A stretch of DNA of 64,000 bases, taken from Psychromonas marina (GTDB lineage Bacteria > Pseudomonadota > Gammaproteobacteria > Enterobacterales > Psychromonadaceae). The notes beneath the pieces are model-generated. The model was not told where the DNA came from. It saw nothing but the letters and a program-made list of their open reading frames with translations, and did no database searches. Location of the stretch: assembly GCF_030161115.1 (NCBI RefSeq), contig NZ_BSPQ01000004.1:1-64000 (forward strand), written 5' to 3'. Position numbers and translations under genes: made by a program. Of this stretch, positions 1 to 13,228 are shown in pieces (the first letter of the stretch is position 1; the number at the start of each line of letters is the position of its first letter).

Positions 1-6
1 CAATTT
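1..6 (-). rRNA. rrs: 5' end of 16S rRNA (leaves the window)
   Basis: Read on the minus strand, the first six window bases are AAATTG, which is how mature E. coli-type 16S rRNA begins. They directly follow a typical rrn leader with boxA and two strong promoters. Only the 5' tip of the gene is inside the window. The identification therefore rests on the leader rather than on the six bases, and the rest of the 16S gene should lie just left of position 1. Confidence 0.65.
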
Positions 7-246
7 AAAGTTTAATGTGCAATGTTGTTACCAACACTGCGACTCAATATTACTGACTAAAACTAAGTACTTTTGCAACAAGTGCAATGTACTGTTGTTA
101 TTCTGAATTAATGAATTAATTCGTGTGTCATTGATATTGATTCTTTTTGTCCCCTCTTACAAGTAAGGAGGACTATTTTGAAATCTACTATCAATGCTCA
201 CACAGATTGTTTGATTAAATTGTTAAAGAGCGTGCCTTTCGGCGAG
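7..246 (-). other. 16S rRNA leader with boxA antitermination signal
   Basis: This is the transcribed leader of the rRNA operon on the minus strand. At 221-232 it has CGCTCTTTAACA, the boxA core bound by NusB/NusE, followed by ATTTAATCAAACAATCTGTG, which closely resembles the E. coli rrn leader. Just upstream, at 234-243, GCC-GAAA-GGC can form a small boxB-like hairpin. Downstream of boxA the leader stays A+T-rich up to the mature 16S end near position 6. boxA lets RNA polymerase read through long untranslated rRNA without Rho termination. Confidence 0.85.
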
Positions 247-252
247 GTGCGT

Positions 253-280
253 ATAATACGCTACCTGTGAACCTTGTCAA
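253..280 (-). promoter_or_regulatory. rrn P2 promoter
   Basis: The minus strand carries a perfect -35 TTGACA (280-275), a 16-bp spacer and a -10 TATTAT (258-253). The discriminator that follows is G+C-rich (ACGCACC), as in stringently controlled stable-RNA promoters. Initiation is expected near 246. It reads into the boxA leader. Confidence 0.85.
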
Positions 281-376
281 CAACTTAATTTATTAAGTTT
301 ATCGACTCAAACTCTAGGAGTTTGTTGGTTCCGACTAGGTTAGTGGCTTGCGCCTCAGTCCTTGTCTGTGCGGCGT

Positions 377-404
377 ATTATAGGGAGTTCAATCATATTC
401 GCAA
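377..404 (-). promoter_or_regulatory. rrn P1 promoter
   Basis: The minus strand shows -35 TTGCGA (404-399), a 16-bp spacer and a perfect -10 TATAAT (382-377), with a G+C-rich discriminator ACGCCGC. It lies about 125 bp upstream of P2, the usual tandem P1/P2 layout of enterobacterial and Vibrio rrn operons. A+T-rich sequence upstream (405-480) could hold an UP element and Fis sites, though none is certain by eye. Confidence 0.8.
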
Positions 405-859
405 GGGTTTATTAGTGATTATTTCAATAAAATTTCTAAGTGAATAATAAGCGAACAAAGTGGGTGCAATTCATGCAATAAACGGTGCTTTATCGTTATA
501 TGAAGATGCAATACCTTATCTAATACCTTCATTAGTCATCATCCAAGCCTCTAACACCTATTCACATTTAGCTTTAAGCCTAGTGCTAAGCATTACCTAC
601 CTTTCATAAACCACATAAATGCCATAGATTACTTTTGTTACCAACATCCTTAGTTGAGGTAAATACCTAACTCAATCCATTTAGTGTATTTGAGTCATAC
701 ACCATTACACCTATTTACTTTCAACTTACACATGGTCGTCCTATTAATAAATACTAATGTTCTTTTGCACCTTTAAGTTGAATAGCTATAGTTCACACCT
801 ATCAGTTCCCTAATTTTTTTTTACCTATATAGTAGGGAAAATTTTCAGGAGTAAATAAC
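405..859. other. Intergenic region between divergent rrn and mioC
   Basis: I see no credible coding sequence here. The left end is A+T-rich and should carry the upstream activating region of rrn P1. The right end should hold the mioC promoter, with TATAGT near 828-833 as a weak -10. An AGGAG ribosome-binding site lies at about 849-853, seven bases before the mioC ATG. The middle (about 540-780) is rich in C and T on this strand and has no structure I can name. Confidence 0.5.
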
Positions 860-1321
860 ATGAGTCAAATAGAAATATTAGTAGGTAGCACATTAGGTGG
901 CACTGAGTATGTGGCAGAAGCTGCTCAAGCTTTACTAGAAGAAGCATTTTTTGATACCGACATGCATTTAGAACCAGATTTAAATGAGATGTCTCTACAA
1001 GAAGAGCAAATTTGGTTGGTTTTTTTATCAACGCATGGTGCGGGTGATTACCCAGAAAACTTTAAAGATTTTATGGAGCAATTACAGTCTGTAAATGCTC
1101 CTTTAGATGGCGTTCGTTATGCATTAGTTGGTATTGGTGATTCTAGCTACGATACTTTTTGTGAGGCAGCCAAAAACTTTGATTATATTCTTGAAGAGAT
1201 GGGAGCTCAGCGTATCGGAGAGCGACTAGAAATTGATGTTGTTGATCATGCAATGCCAGAAGATCGAATGGCTGATTGGATCCCGCTTTTAATTGAAGAT
1301 CTAAATGAATTGATCGATTAA
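860..1321 (+). CDS. mioC: Flavodoxin-like protein MioC
   Basis: MioC is a small FMN-binding flavodoxin; the E. coli protein supports biotin synthase activity. The 153-residue protein (E. coli about 147) starts with a flavodoxin phosphate-binding loop, GSTLGGTEYVA (residues 9-19). It also has STHGAGDYPEN (about 57-67) and GIGDSSYDTFCEA (about 91-103), both in the FMN-binding face. An AGGAG site precedes the ATG. The gene reads toward oriC, as in E. coli, where mioC transcription passes into the origin. Identity is firm from both sequence and position; the physiological partner is not known from this window. Confidence 0.93.
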   Translation: MSQIEILVGSTLGGTEYVAEAAQALLEEAFFDTDMHLEPDLNEMSLQEEQIWLVFLSTHGAGDYPENFKDFMEQLQSVNAPLDGVRYALVGIGDSSYDTFCEAAKNFDYILEEMGAQRIGERLEIDVVDHAMPEDRMADWIPLLIEDLNELID

Positions 1322-1620
1322 TAGTAAATAAGTTACCCACAGTCGTTTGTGCATAAAGTATTTATAACTCCTTAATGGAATATGTTTAAACTATGTGTAA
1401 ACCTGTGGTTAATTTCCTCTGTGCATAACTAGCCATTCTATCCCCTACTTAAACGCAATTAGATCCACAATCACACACAGATCCAGATCTAGTTTAAGAT
1501 CCTGATCTTTAAGTTTTAATAAGGCTTTTACACAGAATTTCGTTTGCTTAATAAGTATAGTAATAAAAGATCTTTAAAGATCTATATATACTACTAATAC
1601 TAATGATTCGATCTTAGTAG
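1322..1620. other. oriC: Chromosomal replication origin oriC
   Basis: The gap between mioC and mnmG has the parts of a gammaproteobacterial oriC. Two boxes match TTATNCACA on the minus strand (1348-1356 and 1420-1428, both TTATGCACA). Near-matches occur at 1333-1341 (TTACCCACA), 1404-1412, 1461-1469 and 1526-1534. Eight GATC sites, for Dam methylation and SeqA, fall between about 1461 and 1613. An A+T-rich unwinding stretch lies at about 1555-1615 on the mnmG side, with repeats resembling the 13-mer GATCTNTTNTTTT (around 1567-1583). The box-to-unwinding order matches E. coli oriC. No strong Fis or IHF site can be called by eye. Confidence 0.9.
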
Positions 1621-1649
1621 TGTCATATTTCAAAGGAAGTAGGTAAAAT
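1621..1649 (+). promoter_or_regulatory. Possible mnmG promoter
   Basis: TGTCAT at 1621-1626 and TAAAAT at 1644-1649 are separated by 17 bp, beside the oriC unwinding region and upstream of mnmG. In E. coli, transcription from the gidA promoter next to oriC influences initiation. The hexamers are only moderate matches, so this is a candidate. Confidence 0.3.
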
Positions 1650-1686
1650 ATGTTTTTTATTTTTAACTGCTATTTTGGAATGAACA

Positions 1687-3576
1687 ATGAATTACCACGA
1701 ACATTTTGATGTGATTGTTATTGGCGGTGGCCATGCAGGAACAGAAGCAGCCGCTTCAGCTGCACGTATGGGTATGAATACGTTATTATTAACACATAAC
1801 ATTGAAACGCTAGGTCAAATGTCATGTAACCCAGCCATTGGTGGCATCGGTAAAGGACATCTAGTGAAAGAAGTTGATGCATTGGGTGGTCTCATGGCTA
1901 ATGCAATTGACAAAGGTGGTATTCAATTCAGAACCCTTAATTCAAGTAAGGGCCCTGCCGTTCGTGCAACTCGTGCTCAAGCAGATAGATTATTATACAA
2001 AGCGGCTATTCGTGAGAAATTAGAGAATCAAGAAAACTTAAAAATATTCCAGCAAGAAGTTGAAGATCTGATTGTGGAAAATGACCGTGTTAGCGGTGTT
2101 GTTACCAAGATGGGCGTTAAATTTTCAGCTAAAACTGTTGTGTTAACCGTGGGCACTTTTTTGAATGGTTTAATCCATATTGGTTTAAAAAATTACAGTG
2201 GTGGCCGAGCAGGCGATCCTGCTTCTATCGGTTTAGCTGAACGTTTAAAAGATCTTCCAATTCGTATGGGTCGTTTAAAAACCGGTACACCAGCACGTAT
2301 TGATGCACGCTCAATCGATTTTTCCAAGTTAGAAGTTCAGCATGGTGATACGCCAATCCCTACTTTCTCATTTATGGGTAAAGCAAGCGAGCATCCACGT
2401 CAAATTCCTTGTTATATCACCCACACGAATGAAAAAACGCACGATATTATTCGTAATAATCTAGATAGAAGCCCGATGTATACCGGTGTTATCGACGGCG
2501 TGGGTCCACGTTACTGTCCTTCTATCGAAGATAAAATCATGCGTTTCGCTGATAAAAACTCTCATCAGATATTTGTAGAACCTGAAGGGTTAACAACACA
2601 TGAAGTTTACCCAAATGGTATTTCTACTAGTCTACCATTTGATGTTCAAATTGACTTCATTCGCTCAATGAATGGTTTTGAAAATGCATTTGTTACACGA
2701 CCTGGTTATGCGATTGAATACGATTATTTTGATCCACGTGATCTTAAATCGACGTTAGAAAGTAAATTCATTGATGGCCTGTTTTTTGCTGGTCAAATTA
2801 ACGGTACAACCGGTTATGAAGAAGCTGCAGCACAAGGTTTATTGGCAGGTATGAACGCTGCCCTACAAACACAAGATAAAGAGGGGTGGTGCCCTCGTCG
2901 TGATGAAGCTTACACCGGTGTATTAGTGGATGACCTCTCAACGTTAGGTACTAAAGAACCTTACCGAATGTTTACAAGTCGTGCTGAATATCGTTTATTG
3001 CTACGTGAAGACAATGCAGATACTCGTTTAACTGAAAAAGGTCGTGAACTTGGTTTAGTTGACGATATCCGTTGGAAAGCTTTTTCTGATAAACAAGAAT
3101 CGGTTGAACGTGAATGTCAACGTTTAAAAGGTCAATGGGTTAATCCTAACTCAGTAAATGCTGCGCAGATTAATGAATTACTTAAGCAACCGATGCAACG
3201 TGAAAGTACGCTAGAAGCAATGATTCGCAGACCTGAAGTGAATTATAGTGACTTAATGAAAGTGGAAGGCTTAGGTCCTGCGCTTGAAGATAAAAAAGCG
3301 GCAGAGCAAGTTGAAATAAAGATTAAATATCAAGGTTATATTGATCGTCAATTAGATGAAATAGCTAAGTTGAAACGCTACGAAGACACTGTATTGCCTA
3401 TTGAACTTAACTATTCAGATATTAAAGGTTTATCGACTGAAGTCGTAGTTAAACTAAACGAAATTAAGCCAGAAAGTATTGGTCAAGCATCACGAATTTC
3501 AGGTATTACTCCAGCAGCAATCTCTATCCTGCTAATTTATTTAAAGAAAAATGGTTTAAAGCGTAAGGCAATATAA
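1687..3576 (+). CDS. mnmG: tRNA uridine-5-carboxymethylaminomethyl modification enzyme MnmG
   Basis: With MnmE, MnmG makes (carboxymethyl)aminomethyl modifications on the wobble uridine of certain tRNAs, using FAD, NADH and a folate one-carbon unit. The 629-residue protein has full length. It shows the N-terminal dinucleotide motif [14 protein letters not shown] (about residues 10-23), the family signature [16 protein letters not shown] and the FAD-related [17 protein letters not shown] (about 370-386). The helical C-terminal domain, which binds MnmE and tRNA, is present. The gene reads away from oriC and is two bases from rsmG, so the pair is an operon. Its partner mnmE is at about 36 kb. 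Confidence 0.97.
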   Translation: MNYHEHFDVIVIGGGHAGTEAAASAARMGMNTLLLTHNIETLGQMSCNPAIGGIGKGHLVKEVDALGGLMANAIDKGGIQFRTLNSSKGPAVRATRAQADRLLYKAAIREKLENQENLKIFQQEVEDLIVENDRVSGVVTKMGVKFSAKTVVLTVGTFLNGLIHIGLKNYSGGRAGDPASIGLAERLKDLPIRMGRLKTGTPARIDARSIDFSKLEVQHGDTPIPTFSFMGKASEHPRQIPCYITHTNEKTHDIIRNNLDRSPMYTGVIDGVGPRYCPSIEDKIMRFADKNSHQIFVEPEGLTTHEVYPNGISTSLPFDVQIDFIRSMNGFENAFVTRPGYAIEYDYFDPRDLKSTLESKFIDGLFFAGQINGTTGYEEAAAQGLLAGMNAALQTQDKEGWCPRRDEAYTGVLVDDLSTLGTKEPYRMFTSRAEYRLLLREDNADTRLTEKGRELGLVDDIRWKAFSDKQESVERECQRLKGQWVNPNSVNAAQINELLKQPMQRESTLEAMIRRPEVNYSDLMKVEGLGPALEDKKAAEQVEIKIKYQGYIDRQLDEIAKLKRYEDTVLPIELNYSDIKGLSTEVVVKLNEIKPESIGQASRISGITPAAISILLIYLKKNGLKRKAI

Positions 3577-3578
3577 AA

Positions 3579-4205
3579 ATGAGTTTATTAGAACAACTTC
3601 AAACGATGCTAGCAGAAACTGAGTTATCGATTCCTGCGGATCAACAAAATAAATTAATTCAACTAGTTGAGTTACTTGCTAAGTGGAATAAAGCGTACAA
3701 TCTCACTTCTGTAAGAGATCCACAGCAAATGCTTGTCAAACATATCATGGACAGTATAGTTGTTTCTCCTCACCTGCAGGGCCAACGCTTAATCGATGTT
3801 GGTACAGGACCAGGTTTGCCTGGTTTACCACTTGCGATCTTAAATCCCGATAAACAATTTGTTTTATTGGATAGTTTAGGTAAACGTTTGCGTTTTATTC
3901 GCCAAGCAGTGTTGGAACTCGGCCTCAAAAATGTTGAGTTTGTACAAAGTCGTGTTGAAGAATATCAACCTGAAGAAAAGTTTGATGTCGTTTTAAGCCG
4001 TGCTTTTGCTTCGTTAGAAGATATGCTCTTTTGGTGTAAACATTTGCCTAATACAAACGGGCATTTCTTAGCACTTAAAGGACAATTTCCTGAGCAAGAG
4101 ATAAAGATGCTCGATAAGCAGTTTACGTTTATTGAGTCAATCGCATTACAAGTTCCTAACCTTGAAGGTGAGCGTTGTTTAGTAAAGGTGGAGCTTGTTT
4201 CATAA
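3579..4205 (+). CDS. rsmG: 16S rRNA (guanine527-N7)-methyltransferase RsmG
   Basis: RsmG (GidB) methylates G527 of 16S rRNA with S-adenosylmethionine; its loss gives low-level streptomycin resistance in other bacteria. The 208-residue protein matches the family length. It has the Rossmann SAM-binding loop [16 protein letters not shown] (about residues 67-82), [12 protein letters not shown] after strand 2, and [13 protein letters not shown] near the active site. It starts immediately after mnmG and is followed by parA after 22 bp, the common mnmG-rsmG-parA-parB order. Confidence 0.96.
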   Translation: MSLLEQLQTMLAETELSIPADQQNKLIQLVELLAKWNKAYNLTSVRDPQQMLVKHIMDSIVVSPHLQGQRLIDVGTGPGLPGLPLAILNPDKQFVLLDSLGKRLRFIRQAVLELGLKNVEFVQSRVEEYQPEEKFDVVLSRAFASLEDMLFWCKHLPNTNGHFLALKGQFPEQEIKMLDKQFTFIESIALQVPNLEGERCLVKVELVS

Positions 4206-4227
4206 CTAATTATTTAAGTAGGTTTTT

Positions 4228-5031
4228 GTGGGTAAAATTATTGCAGTTGCAAATCAAAAAGGTGGCGTAGGAAAAACAACTACCTGCGTCAATCTAGCTG
4301 CCTCTATGGCCGCCACTAAGCGTAAAGTACTAGTGATTGATTTAGATCCACAGGGCAATGCAACGATGGGTAGCGGCATTGATAAATATGAAGTTGCCCA
4401 TAGTGCTTACGATCTTCTGATTGATGAAATGCCATTAGATCGTGTCATAGAAAAAGAGACTTCCGGTGGTTACGATCTTGTGGCTGCTAATAGTGATGTA
4501 ACCGCTGCTGAAGTAAAGTTAATGGAACTTTTTTCACGCGAGATGCGTTTGCGTAATGCGTTAAAAGATTACAAAGATCATTATGATTACATCTTTATAG
4601 ACTGCCCCCCTTCTTTAAATATGTTAACAATTAATGCAATGAGTGCTGCTGATTCTGTTTTAGTCCCTATGCAGTGTGAGTATTATGCACTTGAGGGGTT
4701 GACCGCGTTAGTCGATACTATTAGTAAGCTTGCTGCGGTGGTTAATGCAGATCTTAAGATAGAGGGAATTTTACGTACTATGTACGATCCACGAAATCGT
4801 CTCTCTTCTGATGTTTCTGATCAATTAAAAAAACACTTCGGCGAAAAGGTTTATCGCACTATTATTCCACGCAATATTCGCCTTGCAGAAGCGCCTAGTT
4901 TTGGCTCTCCTGTCATGTATTACGATAAATCATCTAGTGGCGCGAAAGCATATCTTGCATTAGCAGGAGAGATGCTACGTCGTGAAGAGCAACATAAAGA
5001 AGTCAGCGTAGAAAGCGCCTCAGTAGGATAA
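4228..5031 (+). CDS. parA: Chromosome-partitioning ATPase ParA (Soj)
   Basis: ParA is the deviant-Walker ATPase that, with ParB bound at parS, segregates the origin region. The 267-residue protein has the deviant Walker A KGGVGKTTT (about residues 11-19), a DLDPQGNA switch loop (about 39-46) and Walker B YIFIDCPPSL (about 121-130). I use the GTG at 4228 because the protein begins there with the conserved GKIIAVANQKGGVGKTT; the upstream Shine-Dalgarno is weak. parB follows after five bases. Several parS sites 8-17 kb downstream belong to this system. Confidence 0.96.
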   Translation: MGKIIAVANQKGGVGKTTTCVNLAASMAATKRKVLVIDLDPQGNATMGSGIDKYEVAHSAYDLLIDEMPLDRVIEKETSGGYDLVAANSDVTAAEVKLMELFSREMRLRNALKDYKDHYDYIFIDCPPSLNMLTINAMSAADSVLVPMQCEYYALEGLTALVDTISKLAAVVNADLKIEGILRTMYDPRNRLSSDVSDQLKKHFGEKVYRTIIPRNIRLAEAPSFGSPVMYYDKSSSGAKAYLALAGEMLRREEQHKEVSVESASVG

Positions 5032-5036
5032 AAACC

Positions 5037-5957
5037 ATGTTAGGAAAGAAAAGAGGCTTAGGTAAAGGGTTGGACTCTTTATTAAGTAGCAGTACGGTTA
5101 ACCGTAATAAACAAGTATCACATGATTTTCATGCAGAAAAAACCCAACAGCTTGTTGATGAAGTTAAAGGTGCACTGCAAGATCTTAATATCGATCAGCT
5201 ACAGCCAGGGAAATATCAACCTCGACGTGAAATGTCAGAACAAGCATTAGAAGAGTTAGCTAACTCAATTCATGCTCAAGGTATCATTCAACCTATTGTA
5301 GTTAGAGAAACCGGTCATCAAAAATATGAGATTATTGCTGGCGAGCGTCGATGGCGAGCAGCTAAAAGTGTAGGCCTAGCAACCGTTCCCTGTTTAATCA
5401 AAAATGTTGAAGATCACGCAGCCATTGCCATCGCTTTAATTGAAAATATTCAACGTGAAAACCTTAATGCAATGGAAGAAGCTGTTGCTTATAAGCGTTT
5501 ATTAGAAGAGTTTGAACTTACTCATAATGAAGTTGCGACTGCTGTTGGAAAATCACGAACGACTGTAAGTAACCTACTTCGATTGAACAATTTAAATACA
5601 GATGTAAAGATTTTACTTGAAAAAGGGGCGATTGAAATGGGGCATGCGCGCGCTTTGCTGAGTAGTGAGCCCGAAAAACAATCAGATCTTGCTAAAATCG
5701 TAGCGAAAAAAGGATTAACAGTAAGAGAAACTGAGCGACTTGTTAAAAAATCGTATAATAATACAAATGAAGTGAGTAAAGTACCACCTACTGATGAATT
5801 TGATTATCTAATCAGTAGCTTTAAAGCTAACTTGGGGTTAAACGTTACTGCCAAGACGAGTAAGAAGGGGGCAGGTAAATTAGTCATTAATTTTGAATCC
5901 ATTTCAGATTTAGAAAACTTAATGTCAGTTATTGATAAAAAAAATAGCCATGACTGA
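5037..5957 (+). CDS. parB: Chromosome-partitioning protein ParB (Spo0J)
   Basis: ParB is the CTP-dependent DNA clamp that loads at parS and spreads along flanking DNA. The 306-residue protein begins with the basic KKRGLGKGLDSLL. The CTP-binding box has GERRWRAAK (about residues 102-110) and IALIENIQRENLNAMEEA (about 137-154). A helix-turn-helix follows at about 165-187 (THNEVATAVGKSRTTVSNLLRL), then a C-terminal dimerization domain. It overlaps no neighbour and probably shares a transcript with parA. Consensus binding sites occur at 20564, 20803 and 22114. Confidence 0.96.
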   Translation: MLGKKRGLGKGLDSLLSSSTVNRNKQVSHDFHAEKTQQLVDEVKGALQDLNIDQLQPGKYQPRREMSEQALEELANSIHAQGIIQPIVVRETGHQKYEIIAGERRWRAAKSVGLATVPCLIKNVEDHAAIAIALIENIQRENLNAMEEAVAYKRLLEEFELTHNEVATAVGKSRTTVSNLLRLNNLNTDVKILLEKGAIEMGHARALLSSEPEKQSDLAKIVAKKGLTVRETERLVKKSYNNTNEVSKVPPTDEFDYLISSFKANLGLNVTAKTSKKGAGKLVINFESISDLENLMSVIDKKNSHD

Positions 5958-6066
5958 TATCAACTTAAAGTAGTTGTATGTAAAATGTTGCGGGATTAAC
6001 AATTATTTAATTTATTTCAAAAATAAGATATAAACCGTAAACCTACTCAACAACTGCTGTGGGATA

Positions 6067-6094
6067 TTGCATTAGGGCACGTTGTCGGTATAAT
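6067..6094 (+). promoter_or_regulatory. Promoter of the ATP synthase operon
   Basis: TTGCAT (6067-6072), a 16-bp spacer and a perfect TATAAT (6089-6094) lie about 85 bp upstream of atpI in the 221-bp gap after parB. This is the best sigma-70 match in the gap and would drive atpIBEFHAGDC. Confidence 0.6.
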
Positions 6095-6178
6095 TTGCGC
6101 ATGTTTTAATCTGGGTCATGAAAGTTGTTAAGAAATATAGCTTTTTTGTCACAAATTAAATAATTAAAGGAAATCATA

Positions 6179-7373
<1,195 letters not shown>

Positions 7374-7423
7374 TTAATATTTAGGTATGACATTAATTTT
7401 TACTTTTAAGTAATTACTTTTAA

Positions 7424-7717
<294 letters not shown>

Positions 7718-7756
7718 TAACGGATCCTAATTAACTTAAATTATTGAGGAGCTGTT

Positions 7757-8227
7757 ATGAATATAAATGCAACCCTAATTGGCCAAGCTATCGCATTTGC
7801 GGTATTTGTTTGGTTCTGCATGAAGTACGTGTGGCCACCACTTTTAGATGCGATCGAAGCGCGTCAAAAGAAAATTGCTGATGGTCTTACACAAGCTGAA
7901 CGTGCAGGAAAAAATCTTGAACTTGCTCAAGCTAAAGCAACTGAACAGTTGAAAGAAGCTAAAGTGCAAGCTGCTGAGATTATTGATCAAGCTAATAAGC
8001 GTCGTACACAAATTGTTGAAGAAGCTAAAAACGAAGGTGAAGTTGAGCGAGATAAAATTATCGCGCAAGGTGAAGCTGAAGTTGAAGCAGAACGTAATCG
8101 TGCTCGTGAAGAGTTACGTCAACAAGTTGCTACGTTAGCTATCGCGGGTGCTGAGAAAATCATTAAGCGTTCAATTGATAAAGAAGCGAATAGCGACATT
8201 ATTGATAAATTGGTTGCTGAACTATAA
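7757..8227 (+). CDS. atpF: ATP synthase Fo subunit b
   Basis: Subunit b is the peripheral stalk that holds F1 still against the rotor. The 156-residue protein has one N-terminal membrane helix (about residues 6-26, ending [20 protein letters not shown]) and then a long charged, Ala/Glu/Lys-rich coiled coil to the end. Length and layout match E. coli AtpF (156 residues). GAGGAG precedes the ATG. The next gene, atpH, starts 12 bp after this stop. Confidence 0.97.
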   Translation: MNINATLIGQAIAFAVFVWFCMKYVWPPLLDAIEARQKKIADGLTQAERAGKNLELAQAKATEQLKEAKVQAAEIIDQANKRRTQIVEEAKNEGEVERDKIIAQGEAEVEAERNRAREELRQQVATLAIAGAEKIIKRSIDKEANSDIIDKLVAEL

Positions 8228-8238
8228 GGAACTTGGTT

Positions 8239-8772
8239 ATGTCTGAATTGACTACTGTAGCTCGTCCTTATGCAAGAGCCGCTTTTGAATTTGCTGTTAG
8301 TAATAATAATATCGAAGCTTGGTCTACGATGTTGTTTTTTGCTGCTGAAGTTGCACAAGATGCAACCATGGCAAACATATTGACACGCGATAAAGCACCA
8401 CAAGAGTTAGCTAATCTATTTCTTAGTGTTTGTGATGACCAACTCGATGAGAATGGTCAGAACTTGATTAAGCTATTAGCTGAAAATGGACGTTTGAGTG
8501 TTTTGCCTCGCGTTGCCCAACTTTATGTAGAATTAGAAACTGAGTATAAAAAAGAGGTCGACGCAAATGTTGTCTCTGCTTATGCACTTTCTAAAACACA
8601 AAAAACTGAGTTGAGTAAATCGTTAGAAAAACGTCTCGCACGAAAAGTAAACCTAAATTGTAGTATTGATAAGTCGTTAATTGCCGGAATGGTAATTACA
8701 GCGGGTGATTTAGTGATTGATAGCACAGCTAGCGGTCAACTAACTCGTTTATCTAATACTTTACAATCTTAA
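8239..8772 (+). CDS. atpH: ATP synthase F1 subunit delta
   Basis: Subunit delta joins the b stalk to the top of the alpha/beta hexamer. I start at the ATG at 8239 (MSELTTVARPYARAAFEFA), eight bases after AAGGA, rather than at the in-frame TTG at 8233; this gives 177 residues, the E. coli length. The N-terminal helical domain and the C-terminal motif ITAGDLVIDSTASGQLTRL (about 154-172) are both recognisable. Confidence 0.96.
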   Translation: MSELTTVARPYARAAFEFAVSNNNIEAWSTMLFFAAEVAQDATMANILTRDKAPQELANLFLSVCDDQLDENGQNLIKLLAENGRLSVLPRVAQLYVELETEYKKEVDANVVSAYALSKTQKTELSKSLEKRLARKVNLNCSIDKSLIAGMVITAGDLVIDSTASGQLTRLSNTLQS

Positions 8773-8784
8773 TGGGAAGTTAGC

Positions 8785-10326
8785 ATGCAACTGAATTCCA
8801 CTGAAATTAGCGATCTTATCAAGCAACGAATTGGAAAATTCGAAGCGGTAAGCGAAGCGCGAAATGAAGGTACAATCGTTTCTGTAAGCGATGGTATTAT
8901 TCGCATCAACGGCCTTGCTGAATGTATGCAAGGTGAGATGATCGAACTACCAAATGGTAGCTTTGCTATGGCACTTAACCTTGAGCGTGACTCGGTAGGT
9001 GCTGTTGTAATGGGACCTTACCGTGACCTTAAAGAAGGTGAAAAGGTAAAATCAACTGGTCGTATTCTTGAAGTACCAGTAGGTAAAGGTCTTCTTGGTC
9101 GTGTTGTAAACACAATGGGTGAGCCGATTGATGGTAAAGGACCAATCGAAAACGATGGTTTCTCTCCTATCGAAGTTATCGCACCAGGTGTAATCGATCG
9201 TAAATCTGTTGATCAACCAGTTCAAACTGGTTGGAAATCAATCGATTCGATGATTCCAATCGGTCGTGGTCAACGTGAACTTATCATCGGTGACCGTCAA
9301 GTAGGTAAAACTGCTATCGCGATCGATGCAATCATTAACCAAAAATCAACAGGTTTATACTCTGTATACGTAGCGATTGGCCAAAAAGCGTCAACGATTG
9401 CGAATGTAGTACGTAAACTTGAAGAGCATGGCGCGTTAGAAAATACTATCGTTGTTGTAGCATCTGCTTCTGAAGCCGCTGCTCTACAATACCTAGCACC
9501 ATATGCTGGTTGTTCAATGGGTGAATACTTCCGTGATCGCGGTGAAGATGCACTGATTGTATATGATGATCTTTCTAAGCAAGCTGTTGCTTATCGTCAA
9601 ATCTCACTACTGCTTAAACGTCCACCTGGTCGTGAAGCATACCCTGGTGATGTATTCTACCTTCATTCACGTCTTCTAGAACGTGCATCTCGTGTAAGTG
9701 CTCACTATGTTGAGACATTTACGAAAGGTGAAGTGAAAGGTAAAACAGGTTCATTAACTGCATTACCAATCATCGAAACACAAGCGGGCGATGTATCTGC
9801 ATTCGTACCCACTAACGTAATCTCTATTACTGATGGTCAGATCTTCTTAACGACTGAATTATTCAATAATGGTGTACGTCCAGCGGTAGATCCAGGTATC
9901 TCTGTATCTCGTGTTGGTGGTGCTGCTCAGTGTAAAGTGATTAAAAAGCTTTCTGGTGGTATCCGTACTGCCTTAGCGCAATACCGTGAATTAGCAGCCT
10001 TTGCACAGTTCGCATCTGACTTAGATGAAGCAACGCGTAAACAGCTTGACCATGGTAAAAAAGTAACTGAATTAATGAAGCAGAAACAATATGCTCCGAT
10101 GTCAGTTGTTGAACAAGCGTTATCACTATTTTCGGCAGAGAAAGGCTTCTTAAATGATGTCGATGTTGAAAAAGTATTAGACTTTGAAGCATCATTAATC
10201 TCTTACGCTAAAAATGAGCATGCTGAGTTCTATGCTCAAATTAATGAATCTGGTGATTACAACAAAGAGATCGAAGGACAATTTAAGTCTATCTTGGAAT
10301 CTTTCGTTGCAACGCAAACCTGGTAA
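8785..10326 (+). CDS. atpA: ATP synthase F1 subunit alpha
   Basis: Alpha carries the non-catalytic nucleotide sites of F1. The 513-residue protein equals E. coli AtpA in length. It has the Walker A loop [14 protein letters not shown] (about residues 169-182), the Walker B-like [13 protein letters not shown] and the alpha signature [17 protein letters not shown] (about 367-383), with the arginine that reaches the beta catalytic site. It lies 12 bp after atpH and 48 bp before atpG. Confidence 0.98.
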   Translation: MQLNSTEISDLIKQRIGKFEAVSEARNEGTIVSVSDGIIRINGLAECMQGEMIELPNGSFAMALNLERDSVGAVVMGPYRDLKEGEKVKSTGRILEVPVGKGLLGRVVNTMGEPIDGKGPIENDGFSPIEVIAPGVIDRKSVDQPVQTGWKSIDSMIPIGRGQRELIIGDRQVGKTAIAIDAIINQKSTGLYSVYVAIGQKASTIANVVRKLEEHGALENTIVVVASASEAAALQYLAPYAGCSMGEYFRDRGEDALIVYDDLSKQAVAYRQISLLLKRPPGREAYPGDVFYLHSRLLERASRVSAHYVETFTKGEVKGKTGSLTALPIIETQAGDVSAFVPTNVISITDGQIFLTTELFNNGVRPAVDPGISVSRVGGAAQCKVIKKLSGGIRTALAQYRELAAFAQFASDLDEATRKQLDHGKKVTELMKQKQYAPMSVVEQALSLFSAEKGFLNDVDVEKVLDFEASLISYAKNEHAEFYAQINESGDYNKEIEGQFKSILESFVATQTW

Positions 10327-10374
10327 TTAATTAACGGCGAAAGCCGTTAGTTGAGCATTAATTAGGAGTTAGAG

Positions 10375-12668
<2,294 letters not shown>

Positions 12669-12683
12669 TAGCTGGAGGTTACT

Positions 12684-13103
12684 ATGACTAAAGCAATGAC
12701 CACACATTTAGATGTTGTAAGTGCAGAAACGTCTCTGTTTTCAGGACGAGTTTCACACCTTTCAGTATCTGGTCAAGAAGGTGAACTCGGCATTATGCCT
12801 GGTCACACACCACTACTGACACCCATTAAGCCAGGAATGGTGCAATTGGTGAAGCAAGGTGGCGGTGAAGAAGTCATTTATATCTCAGGCGGTTTTCTTG
12901 AAGTACAGCCTGGCGGCGTTACTGTTTTAGCTGATACTGCAATTCGTGGTCAAGATCTTGACCAAGCGAAAGCAGAAGACGCTAAACGTGCTGCCGAAGA
13001 GCAAATGTTAAATCCATCTAACGATATTGATTTTGCATTGGTAACTGCACAACTTGCGCAAGCTGTTGCACAGTTACGTGCTATTAAGTTAACACGTAAG
13101 TAG
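12684..13103 (+). CDS. atpC: ATP synthase F1 subunit epsilon
   Basis: Epsilon sits on the rotor and can inhibit ATP hydrolysis. The 139-residue protein has the beta-sandwich motif [19 protein letters not shown] (about residues 8-26) and [20 protein letters not shown] (about 34-53), followed by the two-helix C-terminal arm. GGAGG lies five bases before the ATG at 12684; an in-frame ATG at 12696 is the alternative. It is the last gene of the operon and is followed by a strong terminator. Confidence 0.96.
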   Translation: MTKAMTTHLDVVSAETSLFSGRVSHLSVSGQEGELGIMPGHTPLLTPIKPGMVQLVKQGGGEEVIYISGGFLEVQPGGVTVLADTAIRGQDLDQAKAEDAKRAAEEQMLNPSNDIDFALVTAQLAQAVAQLRAIKLTRK

Positions 13104-13120
13104 GTATTCACACTTTCGTA

Positions 13121-13148
13121 AAAAGGCGACCTTAGGGTCGCCTTTTTT
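13121..13148 (+). terminator. Rho-independent terminator of the atp operon
   Basis: An 11-bp stem, AAAAGGCGACC with its complement, closes a TTAG loop and is followed by a T run. It lies 18 bp after atpC. The A run on the opposite side means it might also act on minus-strand transcripts from the DUF2161 gene. Confidence 0.92.
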
Positions 13149-13204
13149 GTTTTAAGCATCTTGGTAATTTATATTATTAACCTGATCGCGTAATGATCCA
13201 ACAA

Positions 13205-13220
13205 TGTTTCACATGAAACT
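13205..13220. promoter_or_regulatory. Degenerate parS-like site
   Basis: TGTTTCACATGAAACT differs from the parS consensus TGTTTCACGTGAAACA at two positions, one of them in the central CG. It lies between convergent genes about 8 kb after parB. It may bind ParB weakly or be a decayed site. Confidence 0.5.
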
Positions 13221-13228
13221 TGATGAGA

